A stretch of DNA of 24,981 bases from a virus. Position numbers and translations under genes: made by a program. The notes under the pieces are model-generated. The model was given only the letters and a program-made list of their open reading frames with translations, was not told the origin of the DNA and did not search any database. This document shows positions 1 to 6,789 of this stretch, piece by piece (positions within the stretch are counted from its first letter, which is position 1; each line of letters opens with the position of its first letter). The stretch is from positions 1-24,981 of the IMG/VR virus record IMGVR_UViG_3300024979_000019, one strand, 5' to 3'.

Positions 1-127
1 ATGTGAGCGGAATACTATATAATGAAGTTGTGTAGTTGTAGGTAGAATCTGTAAGATAGAATGAAGTTGACCTAGTTTGTACGATACTAGGAAACGGATG
101 GGATTAGAGGAAGGTGGCGGAGAGTAT
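1..127. repeat. Left copy of 127-bp perfect inverted terminal repeat
   Basis: Bases 1-127 are the exact reverse complement of 24855-24981; identity stops at base 128. The repeat contains a 6-bp inverted repeat with a 9-base loop (CCTAGT 71-76, ACTAGG 86-91), a 10-bp direct repeat AATGAAGTTG at 21-30 and 60-69, and a TATAAT hexamer at 16-21. Its inner 13 bases are the 3' end of the tRNA-Ser(GCU) gene, including the encoded CCA. Whether this is a true genome end, part of a longer inverted repeat or an assembly overlap cannot be decided from the sequence. Confidence 0.97.
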
Positions 128-200
128 AGGACTCGAACCTATAAGACCCATTAGGTCAACAGTTTAGCAAACTGTCCGTTTACCGTTAACGTAACTCTCC
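115..200 (-). tRNA. tRNA-Ser(GCU)
   Basis: The minus strand folds as a class II tRNA. The 7-bp acceptor stem pairs GGAGAGT with ACTCTCC, followed by discriminator G and encoded CCA. The anticodon stem is ACAGT/ACTGT around loop TTGCTAA (anticodon GCU, reading AGU/AGC). There is a long variable arm (GACC/GGTC) and a T arm ATAGG-TTCGAGT-CCTAT. It is the last gene at the left end, and its final 13 bases (115-127) lie inside the terminal inverted repeat. It probably matures from the minus-strand operon transcript together with the two tRNAs upstream. Confidence 0.95.
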
Positions 201-205
201 TAGAT

Positions 206-280
206 TGGAGCCTATGACTGGATTCGAACCAGCATCACCGGATTTGCAGTCCAGTCAGTAACCATTCCCTGCACATAGGC
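206..280 (-). tRNA. tRNA-Cys(GCA)
   Basis: The minus strand gives a 75-nt tRNA including encoded CCA. The acceptor is GCCTATG/CATAGGC with discriminator T. The anticodon stem CTGGA/TCCGG surrounds loop CTGCAAA (anticodon GCA, Cys). The D arm CAG...CTG has a GG-containing loop, and the T arm is CTGG-TTCGAAT-CCAG. It lies 5 bases upstream of tRNA-Ser(GCU), consistent with a phage tRNA cluster that supplements decoding of this AT-rich genome. Confidence 0.95.
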
Positions 281-290
281 AATATAGATA

Positions 291-371
291 CGGAAGATAA
301 AGGAATCGAACCATTAACCTTTCGGTTAGCCAAGTTTTCAAGACTTGTTTGTACCCTGTACGCTATCTTCC
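291..371 (-). tRNA. tRNA-Ser(UGA), slightly degenerate
   Basis: The minus strand folds as a class II tRNA: acceptor GGAAGAT/ATCTTCC with discriminator G, anticodon stem CAAGT/ACTTG around CTTGAAA (anticodon UGA, Ser UCA/UCN), and a long variable arm AACC-GAAA-GGTT. The T stem has one mismatch, the D arm is short and no CCA is encoded, unlike the two neighbouring tRNAs. It may still be functional, needing CCA addition, or may be decaying. Confidence 0.8.
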
Positions 372-502
372 AAAACTTTAGACCTTCTAGGCTTTCAAAG
401 AGGAAACTTTAGTAATCCAGTGTAATGCACAGAAGCGTTGCCGCACACTATTCTCACTGATAATACTAAAGTCTATCTTAAATATAGTCCTAAATTTAGA
501 GT

Positions 503-1144
503 CTACAAGGTAACAAGGTTATTTTCAATGAAACTAAGTTGTGCTTTTACAAAGCTATTCCCTCTTTGTGCTGATTTTTCTCCTTTAGGCAATGCAGTCC
601 AGAAATCTGATACTTCTTTAATAACTTCTGAATTATTTACATTAACCCAATGTGGTTGTAATTCAGTAACTTTTAAAGCTTCTACTGGCATTGCAACATC
701 AACATAACCCATAGGGGTAAATAATCTCTGTGTAGCGTTAATAATAGCAAAAGCTTTTAGAAAATCGCTTAGTTCTACAGTACTATCCATTGTTCTTGTA
801 GTAAACACACCAGATTTAACTTCTTCAATCTGTTTATTTATCTTTGCCTCAAGGTCTTCTATTTTAGTTGGTGCAAGAGTAGATTTAATTTTCTCCATTA
901 CGCCGTATAGGTAGACTTCTTTTTGAAAGTCTGATAAATTATCTAATCCATCTACAACGTAGTTGATGATTGAACCAACAACAGTTTTGAAAGTAATAGT
1001 AGATGTTGCAACATCATATGATGCTTTTATTTTACCAGATTTACCGAAATCAATGTTTTCACCATTTTCCATAGTGACGATGTTTGAAACAACTGCTTTA
1101 ATTGGAGTTTCGGTTACTTCTACGTTTGTGTTTTCTTCGGTCAT
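503..1144 (-). CDS. Hypothetical phage protein, 213 aa, with its own promoter
   Basis: Function is unknown. The ORF starts at an ATG preceded by GAGG 8 bases away. The N-terminal 20 residues are Thr/Glu/Val rich and look disordered. A segment near residues 30-70 (GKIKAS, TITFKTVVG) looks like beta strands, and a helical middle contains the Lys/Glu-rich stretch KIEDLEAKINKQIEEVK. It resembles, from memory, a widespread uncharacterised phage protein with a FGKxGK segment and a KI-EL-KG-F helix. No enzyme motif, membrane segment or signal peptide is seen. A good sigma70-like promoter directly upstream suggests it is expressed separately and perhaps strongly. Bases 372-502 downstream, before the tRNAs, hold no gene or clear terminator. 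Confidence 0.8.
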   Translation of the reverse strand: MTEENTNVEVTETPIKAVVSNIVTMENGENIDFGKSGKIKASYDVATSTITFKTVVGSIINYVVDGLDNLSDFQKEVYLYGVMEKIKSTLAPTKIEDLEAKINKQIEEVKSGVFTTRTMDSTVELSDFLKAFAIINATQRLFTPMGYVDVAMPVEALKVTELQPHWVNVNNSEVIKEVSDFWTALPKGEKSAQRGNSFVKAQLSFIENNLVTL

Positions 1145-1201
1145 TTTGGAGTCCTCAAAGTTGGTTTTAATTCAATCAGAGAATTTCTAATTGATGTGGT
1201 T

Positions 1202-1230
1202 ATTATACAGAAGGTTTATTTTTTACACAA
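1202..1230 (-). promoter_or_regulatory. Sigma70-like promoter for the 213-aa gene
   Basis: Read on the minus strand: -35 TTGTGT (1230-1225), a 17-base spacer, and a perfect -10 TATAAT (1207-1202). It points at the ATG at 1144 with about 50 bases of leader. The -35 matches consensus at three positions only; the exact -10 and spacing carry the call. Confidence 0.6.
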
Positions 1231-1248
1231 GTATTTAAATAAAATTTA

Positions 1249-1578
1249 TTAGACTCCGAGATAATTATTTGCATTTTTCTTTACCCAATCGATAGCTTCT
1301 TGCATCGTAGTTGATTTACTTTTTCTAACATCCTGCATACCTAAAGCTAACCAGAAATTACCTTCCATATCTCTATACCCTGTCTCAGTATCCCTGTAGC
1401 CAAAGCCAGTCATTCTATCAAGAACAGTTAGACTTCCTAGATTAGTATGCAAAGCGTATAGTACATTATCTTCGAATTGTTCCGGGCATTTGTAGAACTC
1501 TAAGTCTGTAAATGGTGTTTCAGAAGTTACACCACGATACCATACCTTTCCGAACTCATTTGTATATTTTTCTATCAT
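1249..1578 (-). CDS. Hypothetical phage protein, 109 aa
   Basis: Function is unknown. It contains a short internal repeat (GYRDTET then GYRDMEG, about residues 60-73), followed by GNFWLALG and a C-terminal helix ending in AIDWVKKNANN. That tail pattern (Ala-Ile-x-Trp-Val-Lys-Lys-x-Ala-Asn) is familiar from small uncharacterised phage proteins. The start ATG overlaps the stop of the 46-aa membrane-protein gene upstream (TGA at 1577-1575), and AGGAGG sits 10 bases before it, so the two are probably translationally coupled. No membrane segment or metal site is seen. Confidence 0.8.
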   Translation of the reverse strand: MIEKYTNEFGKVWYRGVTSETPFTDLEFYKCPEQFEDNVLYALHTNLGSLTVLDRMTGFGYRDTETGYRDMEGNFWLALGMQDVRKSKSTTMQEAIDWVKKNANNYLGV

Positions 1579-1715
1579 CTCTCTTCACCCTCCTGCATAA
1601 ACATACTGCAAAAAGTATCTGGTCGAAATGCACTACACGGATTTGAGTATAAATTAGAAAAGATAAATATAATCACTATAGCGATACATGCAAATATAAA
1701 ATTAGTTGTTGACAT
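1575..1715 (-). CDS. Small single-span membrane protein, 46 aa
   Basis: This short ORF lies between two larger genes. It begins MSTTNFIF, then has about 17 consecutive hydrophobic residues (IFACIAIVIIFIFSNLY), then a polar tail of about 23 residues with two Cys. The start overlaps the end of the 280-aa gene by 14 bases and the stop overlaps the ATG of the next gene, the gapless packing of this operon. A modest AGAGA lies 7-8 bases upstream of the ATG. It could be an inner-membrane effector or a lysis-associated peptide, but nothing specific identifies it. Confidence 0.65.
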   Translation of the reverse strand: MSTTNFIFACIAIVIIFIFSNLYSNPCSAFRPDTFCSMFMQEGEER

Positions 1716-2544
1716 TAGGAATCTCTGTAAATGAAAGTAGTGCTTTTGTATGATAAATTGCAGATTCTCTTAATAAATGGAGTAATCCTCTAGCCAACCA
1801 TTTTTGGTGACTGAGATTACTGTTATCCCAATAAATTTTGATAAAATAATCTTTGTGGTAAATCCAAGACAGATAAACTGCAATTCTTTCTTTAGGAACC
1901 TCTCTTAATGGTTCTGGTACTTCAAAACCATTAATATTAATTGAAGAAGGTCTACGTCTATAGTGACTCTTACTGTTCCACATTAAATGCCCGTAGTATT
2001 CTGGAAAGTCTTCCCATATCCCCCCATCTTCACAATGTTGCCATAACAACCAAGGTTTTTTATACTTCTGACAGTCTTTTGCATACTCAAGGATAAGGTC
2101 TACATGTGAGCAACCTTGTTGTATTTTTCCTTCTACTAACTCCAAGCTATCTCTAGCAAAATAGTATGTAAGTACATTGGAAGGAATGTCAAGAATGTAT
2201 GACTGTCCTTTAACACTCACAATTTTATATACCTTATTTACAAAAGGCTCTATAATAGAATTCAGTCCGAATTGACGTTTTTCATCCTTTATTACTTTAA
2301 CATAATCACCAACTTTCAATTCTCTTTCTTTTATCTTTGCTTCCTCTTCCTCGTTAATTTCTACTACTTCCCAAGATTTATCATCTAAATATGCACAGTG
2401 TGGTAGATATATCAAGATAGATTTCCCAATATCATTTATAATCTCTTGACACATTCCTTCATCTATAATTTCATAAAGTTTTCCTACTGTCAGTAATTTT
2501 TTATGTCTTTCAGGCACATAGTTTGTTCTTACATATTTTGTCAT
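1702..2544 (-). CDS. Hypothetical phage protein, 280 aa, two SH3-like segments plus a C-terminal phage domain
   Basis: Function is unknown. Residues about 15-65 (TVGKLYEII...) and 75-135 (LKVGDYVKVI...) look like two small beta-barrel (KOW/SH3-like) units. The C-terminal half, from about 145, has the pattern LILEYAKDCQKYKKPWLLWQ, a tryptophan-rich region, HYRRRPSSI and NGFEVPEPLREVP. This resembles a common uncharacterised phage domain in which a Y-R-R-K/R-P motif precedes GFEVPxPxR. It starts with an ATGA overlap with the stop of the zinc-finger gene upstream, implying translational coupling. No catalytic motif is recognisable. Confidence 0.75.
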   Translation of the reverse strand: MTKYVRTNYVPERHKKLLTVGKLYEIIDEGMCQEIINDIGKSILIYLPHCAYLDDKSWEVVEINEEEEAKIKERELKVGDYVKVIKDEKRQFGLNSIIEPFVNKVYKIVSVKGQSYILDIPSNVLTYYFARDSLELVEGKIQQGCSHVDLILEYAKDCQKYKKPWLLWQHCEDGGIWEDFPEYYGHLMWNSKSHYRRRPSSININGFEVPEPLREVPKERIAVYLSWIYHKDYFIKIYWDNSNLSHQKWLARGLLHLLRESAIYHTKALLSFTEIPNVNN

Positions 2545-2768
2545 TGTTTCTGTCCTCTTAACATATTTTCGTTTTTTAAAAATTTTACTATCTTGCTCCT
2601 ACAGTCCGTACATATATCGCGTATCTTAAAGACTCCTCCATACCAGACATCATAAGTGATAGAGATAATATGTATAGAATTTTGTTCTGAAGTTGCGAAT
2701 TTTATTTCTTCATTAGTTAGAGTTTTCCTACAACAATCGCAGAGATATGTTATTTGTTCTATTTTCAT
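2541..2768 (-). CDS. Small zinc-ribbon protein, 75 aa
   Basis: Two CxxC pairs (LCDCCRK at about 9-13 and ICTDCRS at about 52-56) are placed as in a zinc ribbon, with a beta-rich middle. The ATG at 2768 is preceded by AAAGGAG with 8 bases spacing. The stop overlaps the start of the downstream 280-aa gene (ATGA). Small zinc-ribbon proteins are common in phage early regions as DNA, RNA or protein binders; the target here is unknown. Confidence 0.75.
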   Translation of the reverse strand: MKIEQITYLCDCCRKTLTNEEIKFATSEQNSIHIISITYDVWYGGVFKIRDICTDCRSKIVKFLKNENMLRGQKQ

Positions 2769-2822
2769 TTAAAGAATCTCCTTTTTAATACTACGATTAA
2801 GTTTATCATCTATCTTAGTCAT
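2769..2822 (-). CDS. Possible 17-aa upstream peptide
   Basis: A minimal ORF (MTKIDDKLNRSIKKEIL) ends immediately before the ATG of the zinc-ribbon gene and contains that gene's Shine-Dalgarno sequence. It has a weak AGG upstream of its own ATG. If translated, it could couple or attenuate the downstream gene. It may equally be chance; no homologue is recognised. The rest of 2823-2873 shows no gene. Confidence 0.2.
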   Translation of the reverse strand: MTKIDDKLNRSIKKEIL

Positions 2823-2873
2823 AATCTTAACCTGTTATAAAATATTTACTTTCATTTTCTTCTATCTGTTTAA

Positions 2874-4799
2874 TCAATAATTCACATTATCTTCAAATAC
2901 CTTATCAGTCTGATATATACCTTTATACAATGGTTCACTCGAAAGTAAAGCTTCTCTTCTACCTTCATACCCGCTATTCCTATCTCCATACCCAACCGTT
3001 TCAATATTATTCAAACATACCTCACCAAACCAATCATCTACTCTAACATGCTGTTTTAATCTATTACCAAGATTACATGTAACACCAATGAATAGAAGAG
3101 TTTTATTATGGTCGTAGAGTCTATATACAACATAAGGAGCGTTTTGAACTATGTTATCAAACGTAGCTATTGTTTTCATCAAATTATCTACTTCTTCCAT
3201 TTCTCCTTCATCAAGTTCCTCATACTTGTCGAACATACTTTTCAAATACCAAGGATATTCCACCTCTACTTGTGCTCTTGTCAACGACACATAAAGTAAA
3301 CAGAGTAGACTCTCAGTCTCATAGAGTCTTTCAACTGCATCCTGTGTAGTTTCATCATCCATGATAACAAGAAAATCATCATCAATAGTAACGTGAGCAT
3401 ACTCCATTCCTTTAGAAGCATGACATGTAGTGATTACAATGTCAGCTTCTTCCTGTGTCTTAACAAGACTCTTCTCAAGGAGTTGCTTTGCTTGCCACAA
3501 GGTTCTCGTCTTCACAAGACTCTTTTGTAAACGTAGTAGTCTTTGGAGTTCATCAGAGTATTCAACTGCTTTCTCTAAGCTCTCTCTATCAACTATATGT
3601 GAAAGCTCTTTACAAGGGTATTTTGGAAGATTGTTATAATAACATGCTTCAAGATGAAATAGTTTACTGAATACTTCTGAAGTATTAATACTAGTATAGA
3701 TAGATTTGCCAGAGTCAATGTTATCAAATATCCTCTCTACCACACTAGCATTTGTTCTACAAAGAATCGCTCTACTATCTATCTCAGTTTTACTCCCTGA
3801 ACCAACAATCCTTAGGTCTGCTTGCAGTGCCTCAAGAACTACATTCGCTTTATCTGCAATACCTTGGTTGAATCGGAAACTCTCCGTCAGATACCCTGTA
3901 GTGAAATCACTATAGTACGGTAATTTCATCATATCATTAGCACCTCTCCAAGCATAGAGTTGCTGGTTCGGATCTCCTACAATGATACGTTGTAAGTGTG
4001 ATTGCCTACGGAAGATACTCTCCATTACAGGATTCGTGTCCTGACTCTCATCGAGACATAGTACATCCACACTAACATAGGCTTTAGCCCTATCATCCCA
4101 TACTTCATCTACAGATATTTCTCTAAGATCATAGAGTTTTAAGTATACATCATGTGTTATTTTTGCAGGATGGTTAGAATTAATAAGATTATTCCAATAA
4201 GTCTTTACATTGTCTACTAAAGCTCTAATAATATTGTCTTCTAGTATAAGTCTTCCTATATTCTCTTCAGGAGATTTACTGCTGAAAATATAAACTAATC
4301 TATTAAGGCTAAATGTGTCTATATCAATAGCACTAGAACGACAAAAATACTCTACCGTCTGCAAGACTTCTTTTGTGATAATTCTAATATTATCCTTCCA
4401 TTCCTTCTCACTTTCTCCTTGAGGAGCAAATTGATATAAATAGAACTCTTCCAGATCACTATAAAGTAGTCCAGACTTAGAGAGTTTATTCCTCATCTTA
4501 TAGTCCATGATTGCGCGGTACGCTAGACTATGGCCTGTTGAATAGACAATATTCTCTGGTCGCTCCGCATGAGTATTGCTCTCTTTAGCATTTGCAGAAT
4601 TGAAACAAAGTACAAGGAATGATTTCTCAGAATAGCAGGATGCGATGTATCGAAGAGAAGAACTCTTACCACTTCCAGCTCCAGCTACTATCTTTATATC
4701 CTTTCCTGCAAGAACTAAGTCTTTGTTTGCAACTTGCTCTGCTGTAGGTGTGAAAGATTTTATTTCTTGTGTCTGTATAACTGGTTTTTTAAATGCCAT
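2874..4799 (-). CDS. SF1 (UvrD/Rep-type) DNA helicase fused to a C-terminal GIY-YIG-like domain
   Basis: This 641-aa protein has the full set of SF1A helicase motifs: Walker A AGAGSGKS (about 39-46), motif II DESQD (about 247), motif III GDPNQQLYAWRG (about 272), motif IV SFRFNQ (about 304), motif V TTCHASKGMEYAH (about 455) and motif VI LLYVSLTRA (about 498). It should be an ATP-driven 3'-5' translocase acting on DNA. The last 90 residues differ: VVYRLYDHNKTLLFIGVT followed by NRLKQH matches the GIY-YIG nuclease core (xxY, about 10 residues, xIG, then conserved Arg), with a later Glu. The start ATG has AGGAG 6 bases upstream. KSLVKT occurs twice (about 424 and 440). The helicase call is near certain; nuclease activity of the tail is inferred. 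Confidence 0.95.
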   Translation of the reverse strand: MAFKKPVIQTQEIKSFTPTAEQVANKDLVLAGKDIKIVAGAGSGKSSSLRYIASCYSEKSFLVLCFNSANAKESNTHAERPENIVYSTGHSLAYRAIMDYKMRNKLSKSGLLYSDLEEFYLYQFAPQGESEKEWKDNIRIITKEVLQTVEYFCRSSAIDIDTFSLNRLVYIFSSKSPEENIGRLILEDNIIRALVDNVKTYWNNLINSNHPAKITHDVYLKLYDLREISVDEVWDDRAKAYVSVDVLCLDESQDTNPVMESIFRRQSHLQRIIVGDPNQQLYAWRGANDMMKLPYYSDFTTGYLTESFRFNQGIADKANVVLEALQADLRIVGSGSKTEIDSRAILCRTNASVVERIFDNIDSGKSIYTSINTSEVFSKLFHLEACYYNNLPKYPCKELSHIVDRESLEKAVEYSDELQRLLRLQKSLVKTRTLWQAKQLLEKSLVKTQEEADIVITTCHASKGMEYAHVTIDDDFLVIMDDETTQDAVERLYETESLLCLLYVSLTRAQVEVEYPWYLKSMFDKYEELDEGEMEEVDNLMKTIATFDNIVQNAPYVVYRLYDHNKTLLFIGVTCNLGNRLKQHVRVDDWFGEVCLNNIETVGYGDRNSGYEGRREALLSSEPLYKGIYQTDKVFEDNVNY

Positions 4800-4808
4800 G
4801 ATGTTCTC

Positions 4809-4901
4809 CTAGTATTCTCTATCTTTCGCAGAAGCAAAAGGTATTTGTTTTACAATACTTGCTGTAAGTTTCTTCTTTGTTGTTACGAGTTCAATTTCCA
4901 T
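4809..4901 (-). CDS. 30-aa peptide, ELVTTKKKL motif, possibly truncated
   Basis: A strong AGGAGA precedes the ATG, and the ORF encodes a basic peptide beginning MEIELVTTKKKLTASIVKQ. I recall this opening from a small uncharacterised phage family whose members are longer, so this could be a truncated member. It overlaps the end of the 87-aa gene by 11 bases and stops 9 bases before the helicase ATG. Function is unknown. The good ribosome binding site and lack of gaps argue that it is translated. Confidence 0.5.
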   Translation of the reverse strand: MEIELVTTKKKLTASIVKQIPFASAKDREY

Positions 4902-5154
4902 TACTATATTCTCCTATAAGTCTCATAACTCCTCTTCCTTCTGCTGATAGTTCTTCACTATCAGTAATAAATTGTAACTGCATAGGTAATGAATGTGCTA
5001 TTTCTGCAAGATGGTTAAAAACCAGTGCTTGCTCTGCTGACTCCATGTTCCAAAAAAGTTCTGCAAGGTGCTCTGGAGATACTATTATCTGTAATGTAGA
5101 TGTTATCTCTAATCTCGGATGATGTTTATCTATTTCTGTGGTTATTGCTTTCAT
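4891..5154 (-). CDS. Conserved small phage protein, 87 aa
   Basis: Function is unknown. The pattern ELFWNMESAEQALVFNHLA, then LPMQLQFITDS, then EGRGVMRLIGEY is the signature of a very common uncharacterised phage protein (family remembered, not searched). It is predicted helical, cytosolic and without cysteines or membrane segments. The ATG follows an AGGGGA ribosome binding site. It belongs to the block of small genes 4891-6746, most of which resemble recurring accessory genes of phage early regions. Confidence 0.8.
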   Translation of the reverse strand: MKAITTEIDKHHPRLEITSTLQIIVSPEHLAELFWNMESAEQALVFNHLAEIAHSLPMQLQFITDSEELSAEGRGVMRLIGEYSNGN

Positions 5155-5164
5155 CTCTTTTCCC

Positions 5165-5299
5165 CTAAATTAATTCACTAAGTTCATTATGTTTTACTTT
5201 CCATCCAAGTCTTTGGAGTATTCTTACAACACCTAGAAGATTTGTTCTACACTCAAGATTACCTTTAATAATGATAAATCTAGTTTTGCAATTTTTCAT
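5165..5299 (-). CDS. Hypothetical protein, 44 aa
   Basis: A longer in-frame ORF reaches 5350, but the ATG at 5299 has a near-perfect GGAGG 6-7 bases upstream, so the protein is probably 44 aa (MKNCKTRFIIIKGNL...ELSELI). It has a beta-strand-like start and a C-terminal helix with a basic face. It overlaps the end of the 109-aa gene by 20 bases. Function is unknown. Confidence 0.55.
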   Translation of the reverse strand: MKNCKTRFIIIKGNLECRTNLLGVVRILQRLGWKVKHNELSELI

Positions 5300-5609
5300 T
5301 TTCTTTCCTCCAAGCTTCCCGAAGTATATCGTATAATTTATATGAATCAACTAAAGCTTCTAGTATATCTTTTTGATCCCCTAGAACATATATTTTTAGC
5401 TCAGGAAACTCAAAACATGTTATATATAGGATACTAATAGATTCTATCTTTATTTCTCCAAGTTCTCCAGGAAAAAATTTTGATTGTTTTTCAGCTTTAT
5501 CAACTGTAAACTCTATTTCAAGGCAGATATAATTTATTGTGATAGGAATATTAAAATCGTCTTCAACAACTGATGAATCTTCTGGGTAGTATTTATAGAT
5601 AAGGTTCAT
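5280..5609 (-). CDS. Hypothetical phage protein, 109 aa
   Basis: Function is unknown. It alternates beta-like and acidic segments (ITINYICLEIEFTV, then GEIKIESISILYI) and ends in a helix (ILEALVDSYKLYDILREAW). The IKIESI segment followed by a Leu/Glu-rich C-terminal helix recalls a small phage family of unknown role. Its start overlaps the end of the upstream 95-aa gene by 17 bases; the ribosome binding site is weak (GGAA), suggesting coupling to upstream translation. Confidence 0.7.
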   Translation of the reverse strand: MNLIYKYYPEDSSVVEDDFNIPITINYICLEIEFTVDKAEKQSKFFPGELGEIKIESISILYITCFEFPELKIYVLGDQKDILEALVDSYKLYDILREAWRKENEKLQN

Positions 5610-5880
5610 AAAAAAATTCCAAAGTAGTTAAAAAAGTTATTATGCTATTCCATGAGTCTAAAGAAGTTCTTTTACCATCATAATGCGCTATATGAGCTTT
5701 AATTGTAGTCGGCCAAATATCTATACTATGGTAGTCTTTATGAACTATCTTGATATGTGTATTCATATTATAGATACTATAAGGAATACCTTTGGTATCT
5801 AACCATTGTTGTAAGAGCCTGACTCTTTCCCACTTGTTTTTATCTGAGACTCTATCTAACTTTATTACAATATCTTCCAT
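5593..5880 (-). CDS. Conserved small phage protein, 95 aa (WPTT motif)
   Basis: Function is unknown. A TTG at 5892 could extend the ORF, but the ATG at 5880 has GGAG 6 bases upstream and shares a TGATG junction with the preceding stop, so it is preferred. The pattern RLLQQWLDTKGIPYSIYN, then THIKIV, then DIWPTT is typical of a recurrent uncharacterised phage protein (family remembered). It looks like a small alpha/beta cytosolic domain. Confidence 0.8.
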   Translation of the reverse strand: MEDIVIKLDRVSDKNKWERVRLLQQWLDTKGIPYSIYNMNTHIKIVHKDYHSIDIWPTTIKAHIAHYDGKRTSLDSWNSIITFLTTLEFFYEPYL

Positions 5881-6251
5881 CACACTCTCCAAAAATCATT
5901 AACAACTAACCATTCTACTACTTCAGGACTATAACCGTCAGGTTCAAATCCTGTTAGAATATTTACAATAGTCTTCCTATGACTCTTTAATAGATACAAC
6001 GTATCATTGATGGATTTTGACTTTCTATAACAGGATTTATCTTTATGTGGGAGTTCTTTCCAGTCCAAAGACAGTCGAATATACTCTTCAAGAATAGGAT
6101 AATGGTTGCTATGCAAACACTCTATTGCTAGCAAGGTAAAACTCTCTTCTGAAAGAGTTTTTAAGACTTCACGAACTTTGAACCGGAAGTGTTTACGTTT
6201 CTTTTCTGTTTGAGAAACAAAGTATAGTTTTTGCATGTGTAGATTGTTCAT
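5880..6251 (-). CDS. Hypothetical protein, 123 aa
   Basis: I do not recognise it. It is basic at the N terminus (QTEKKRKHFRFKVRE), mostly helical, with a DWKELPHKD turn in the middle and a Trp-containing C terminus (PEVVEWLVVNDFWRV). The ATG at 6251 has AGGAG with 7 bases spacing. The stop overlaps the next ATG by one base (TGATG), so translation is coupled. It could bind nucleic acid given its charge, but there is no motif. Confidence 0.65.
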   Translation of the reverse strand: MNNLHMQKLYFVSQTEKKRKHFRFKVREVLKTLSEESFTLLAIECLHSNHYPILEEYIRLSLDWKELPHKDKSCYRKSKSINDTLYLLKSHRKTIVNILTGFEPDGYSPEVVEWLVVNDFWRV

Positions 6252-6260
6252 TTTTTTCTC

Positions 6261-6338
6261 CTATAGCTTATTTATAATATTTTTGCAATTTAAACTTAAC
6301 CCAAGCTTTGGGTCTTCGTCAAGATAGAATATGTTCAT
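6261..6338 (-). pseudogene. Truncated relic of a MNIFYLDEDPK phage gene (25 aa)
   Basis: The ORF starts with an ATGA overlap to the preceding gene and encodes MNIFYLDEDPKLG before turning into an unrelated tail and stopping after 25 residues. From memory, MNIFYLDxDP opens a common phage protein of well over 100 residues that continues with a C-D-K-H-V-V-K-M motif. That motif is absent here, so this is probably a decayed or truncated copy. A 6-bp inverted repeat (ACCCAA/TTGGGT, 6299-6313) lies in the tail near where homology seems to end. It could instead be a genuine micropeptide. Confidence 0.5.
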
Positions 6339-6586
6339 AGTTGCCCCAATCTAAGTTCTTTAACTATTTGTTTTAAAGCAGTATCAATATGGCTATCATC
6401 TAAATATGTATACATCTCCAGTAAATCTACCCTAGTTGCATATAATAAATCCCAACGGAATCTAAGAGCTAAATCTTTTACCATAAAATTAGTTTTAAGC
6501 AAATCATAATGACTTTGCACTAAGGAAATATCTAAGGATTCTATTGCTGTGCGAAGTTTAATATAATCTTCTTGGTTGATTTTCAT
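6335..6586 (-). CDS. Conserved small phage protein, 83 aa
   Basis: Function is unknown. The ORF has an AGGAG 7 bases before its ATG and follows the 52-aa gene by one base. The pattern LALRFRWDLL then YTYLDDSHIDTALKQIV is characteristic of a small helical protein found repeatedly in phages (family remembered). No cysteines, no membrane segment. It sits second in the leftward operon, so it is among the earliest genes expressed from the leftward promoter. Confidence 0.8.
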   Translation of the reverse strand: MKINQEDYIKLRTAIESLDISLVQSHYDLLKTNFMVKDLALRFRWDLLYATRVDLLEMYTYLDDSHIDTALKQIVKELRLGQL

Positions 6587-6587
6587 T

Positions 6588-6746
6588 TCACTCTCCTACT
6601 AGTTTAGTTTTATTAACATGTTTCCCCTTAGTCACTTGTACATAAGGAGGTTCTAAGGGAAGTATAGACGTTATACTGTATATTGGTAACACTGCTAATA
6701 AGTCAGTTTGTAAGCTTTCAGGGAAAATAAATTTATTGGTTTTCAT
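6588..6746 (-). CDS. Hypothetical protein, 52 aa, first gene of the leftward operon
   Basis: An upstream in-frame GTG/ATG would give 76 aa, but those codons lie in the promoter region. The ATG at 6746 is preceded by AAGGCGG and lies about 37 bases after the expected transcription start, so it is chosen. The protein has a hydrophobic Leu/Ile/Pro-rich middle (LLAVLPIYSITSILPLEPP) and a basic C terminus. It might associate with membrane weakly. Function unknown. Confidence 0.55.
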   Translation of the reverse strand: MKTNKFIFPESLQTDLLAVLPIYSITSILPLEPPYVQVTKGKHVNKTKLVGE

Positions 6747-6789
6747 GTTATCCGCCTTGCGAATTAATAGAATAAAAAAGCTTAACGGC

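Noticed and set aside
1-127. Integrase attachment site in the tRNA gene
   Set aside because: The two copies are inverted, not direct, and no tyrosine or serine recombinase gene is visible in the window.
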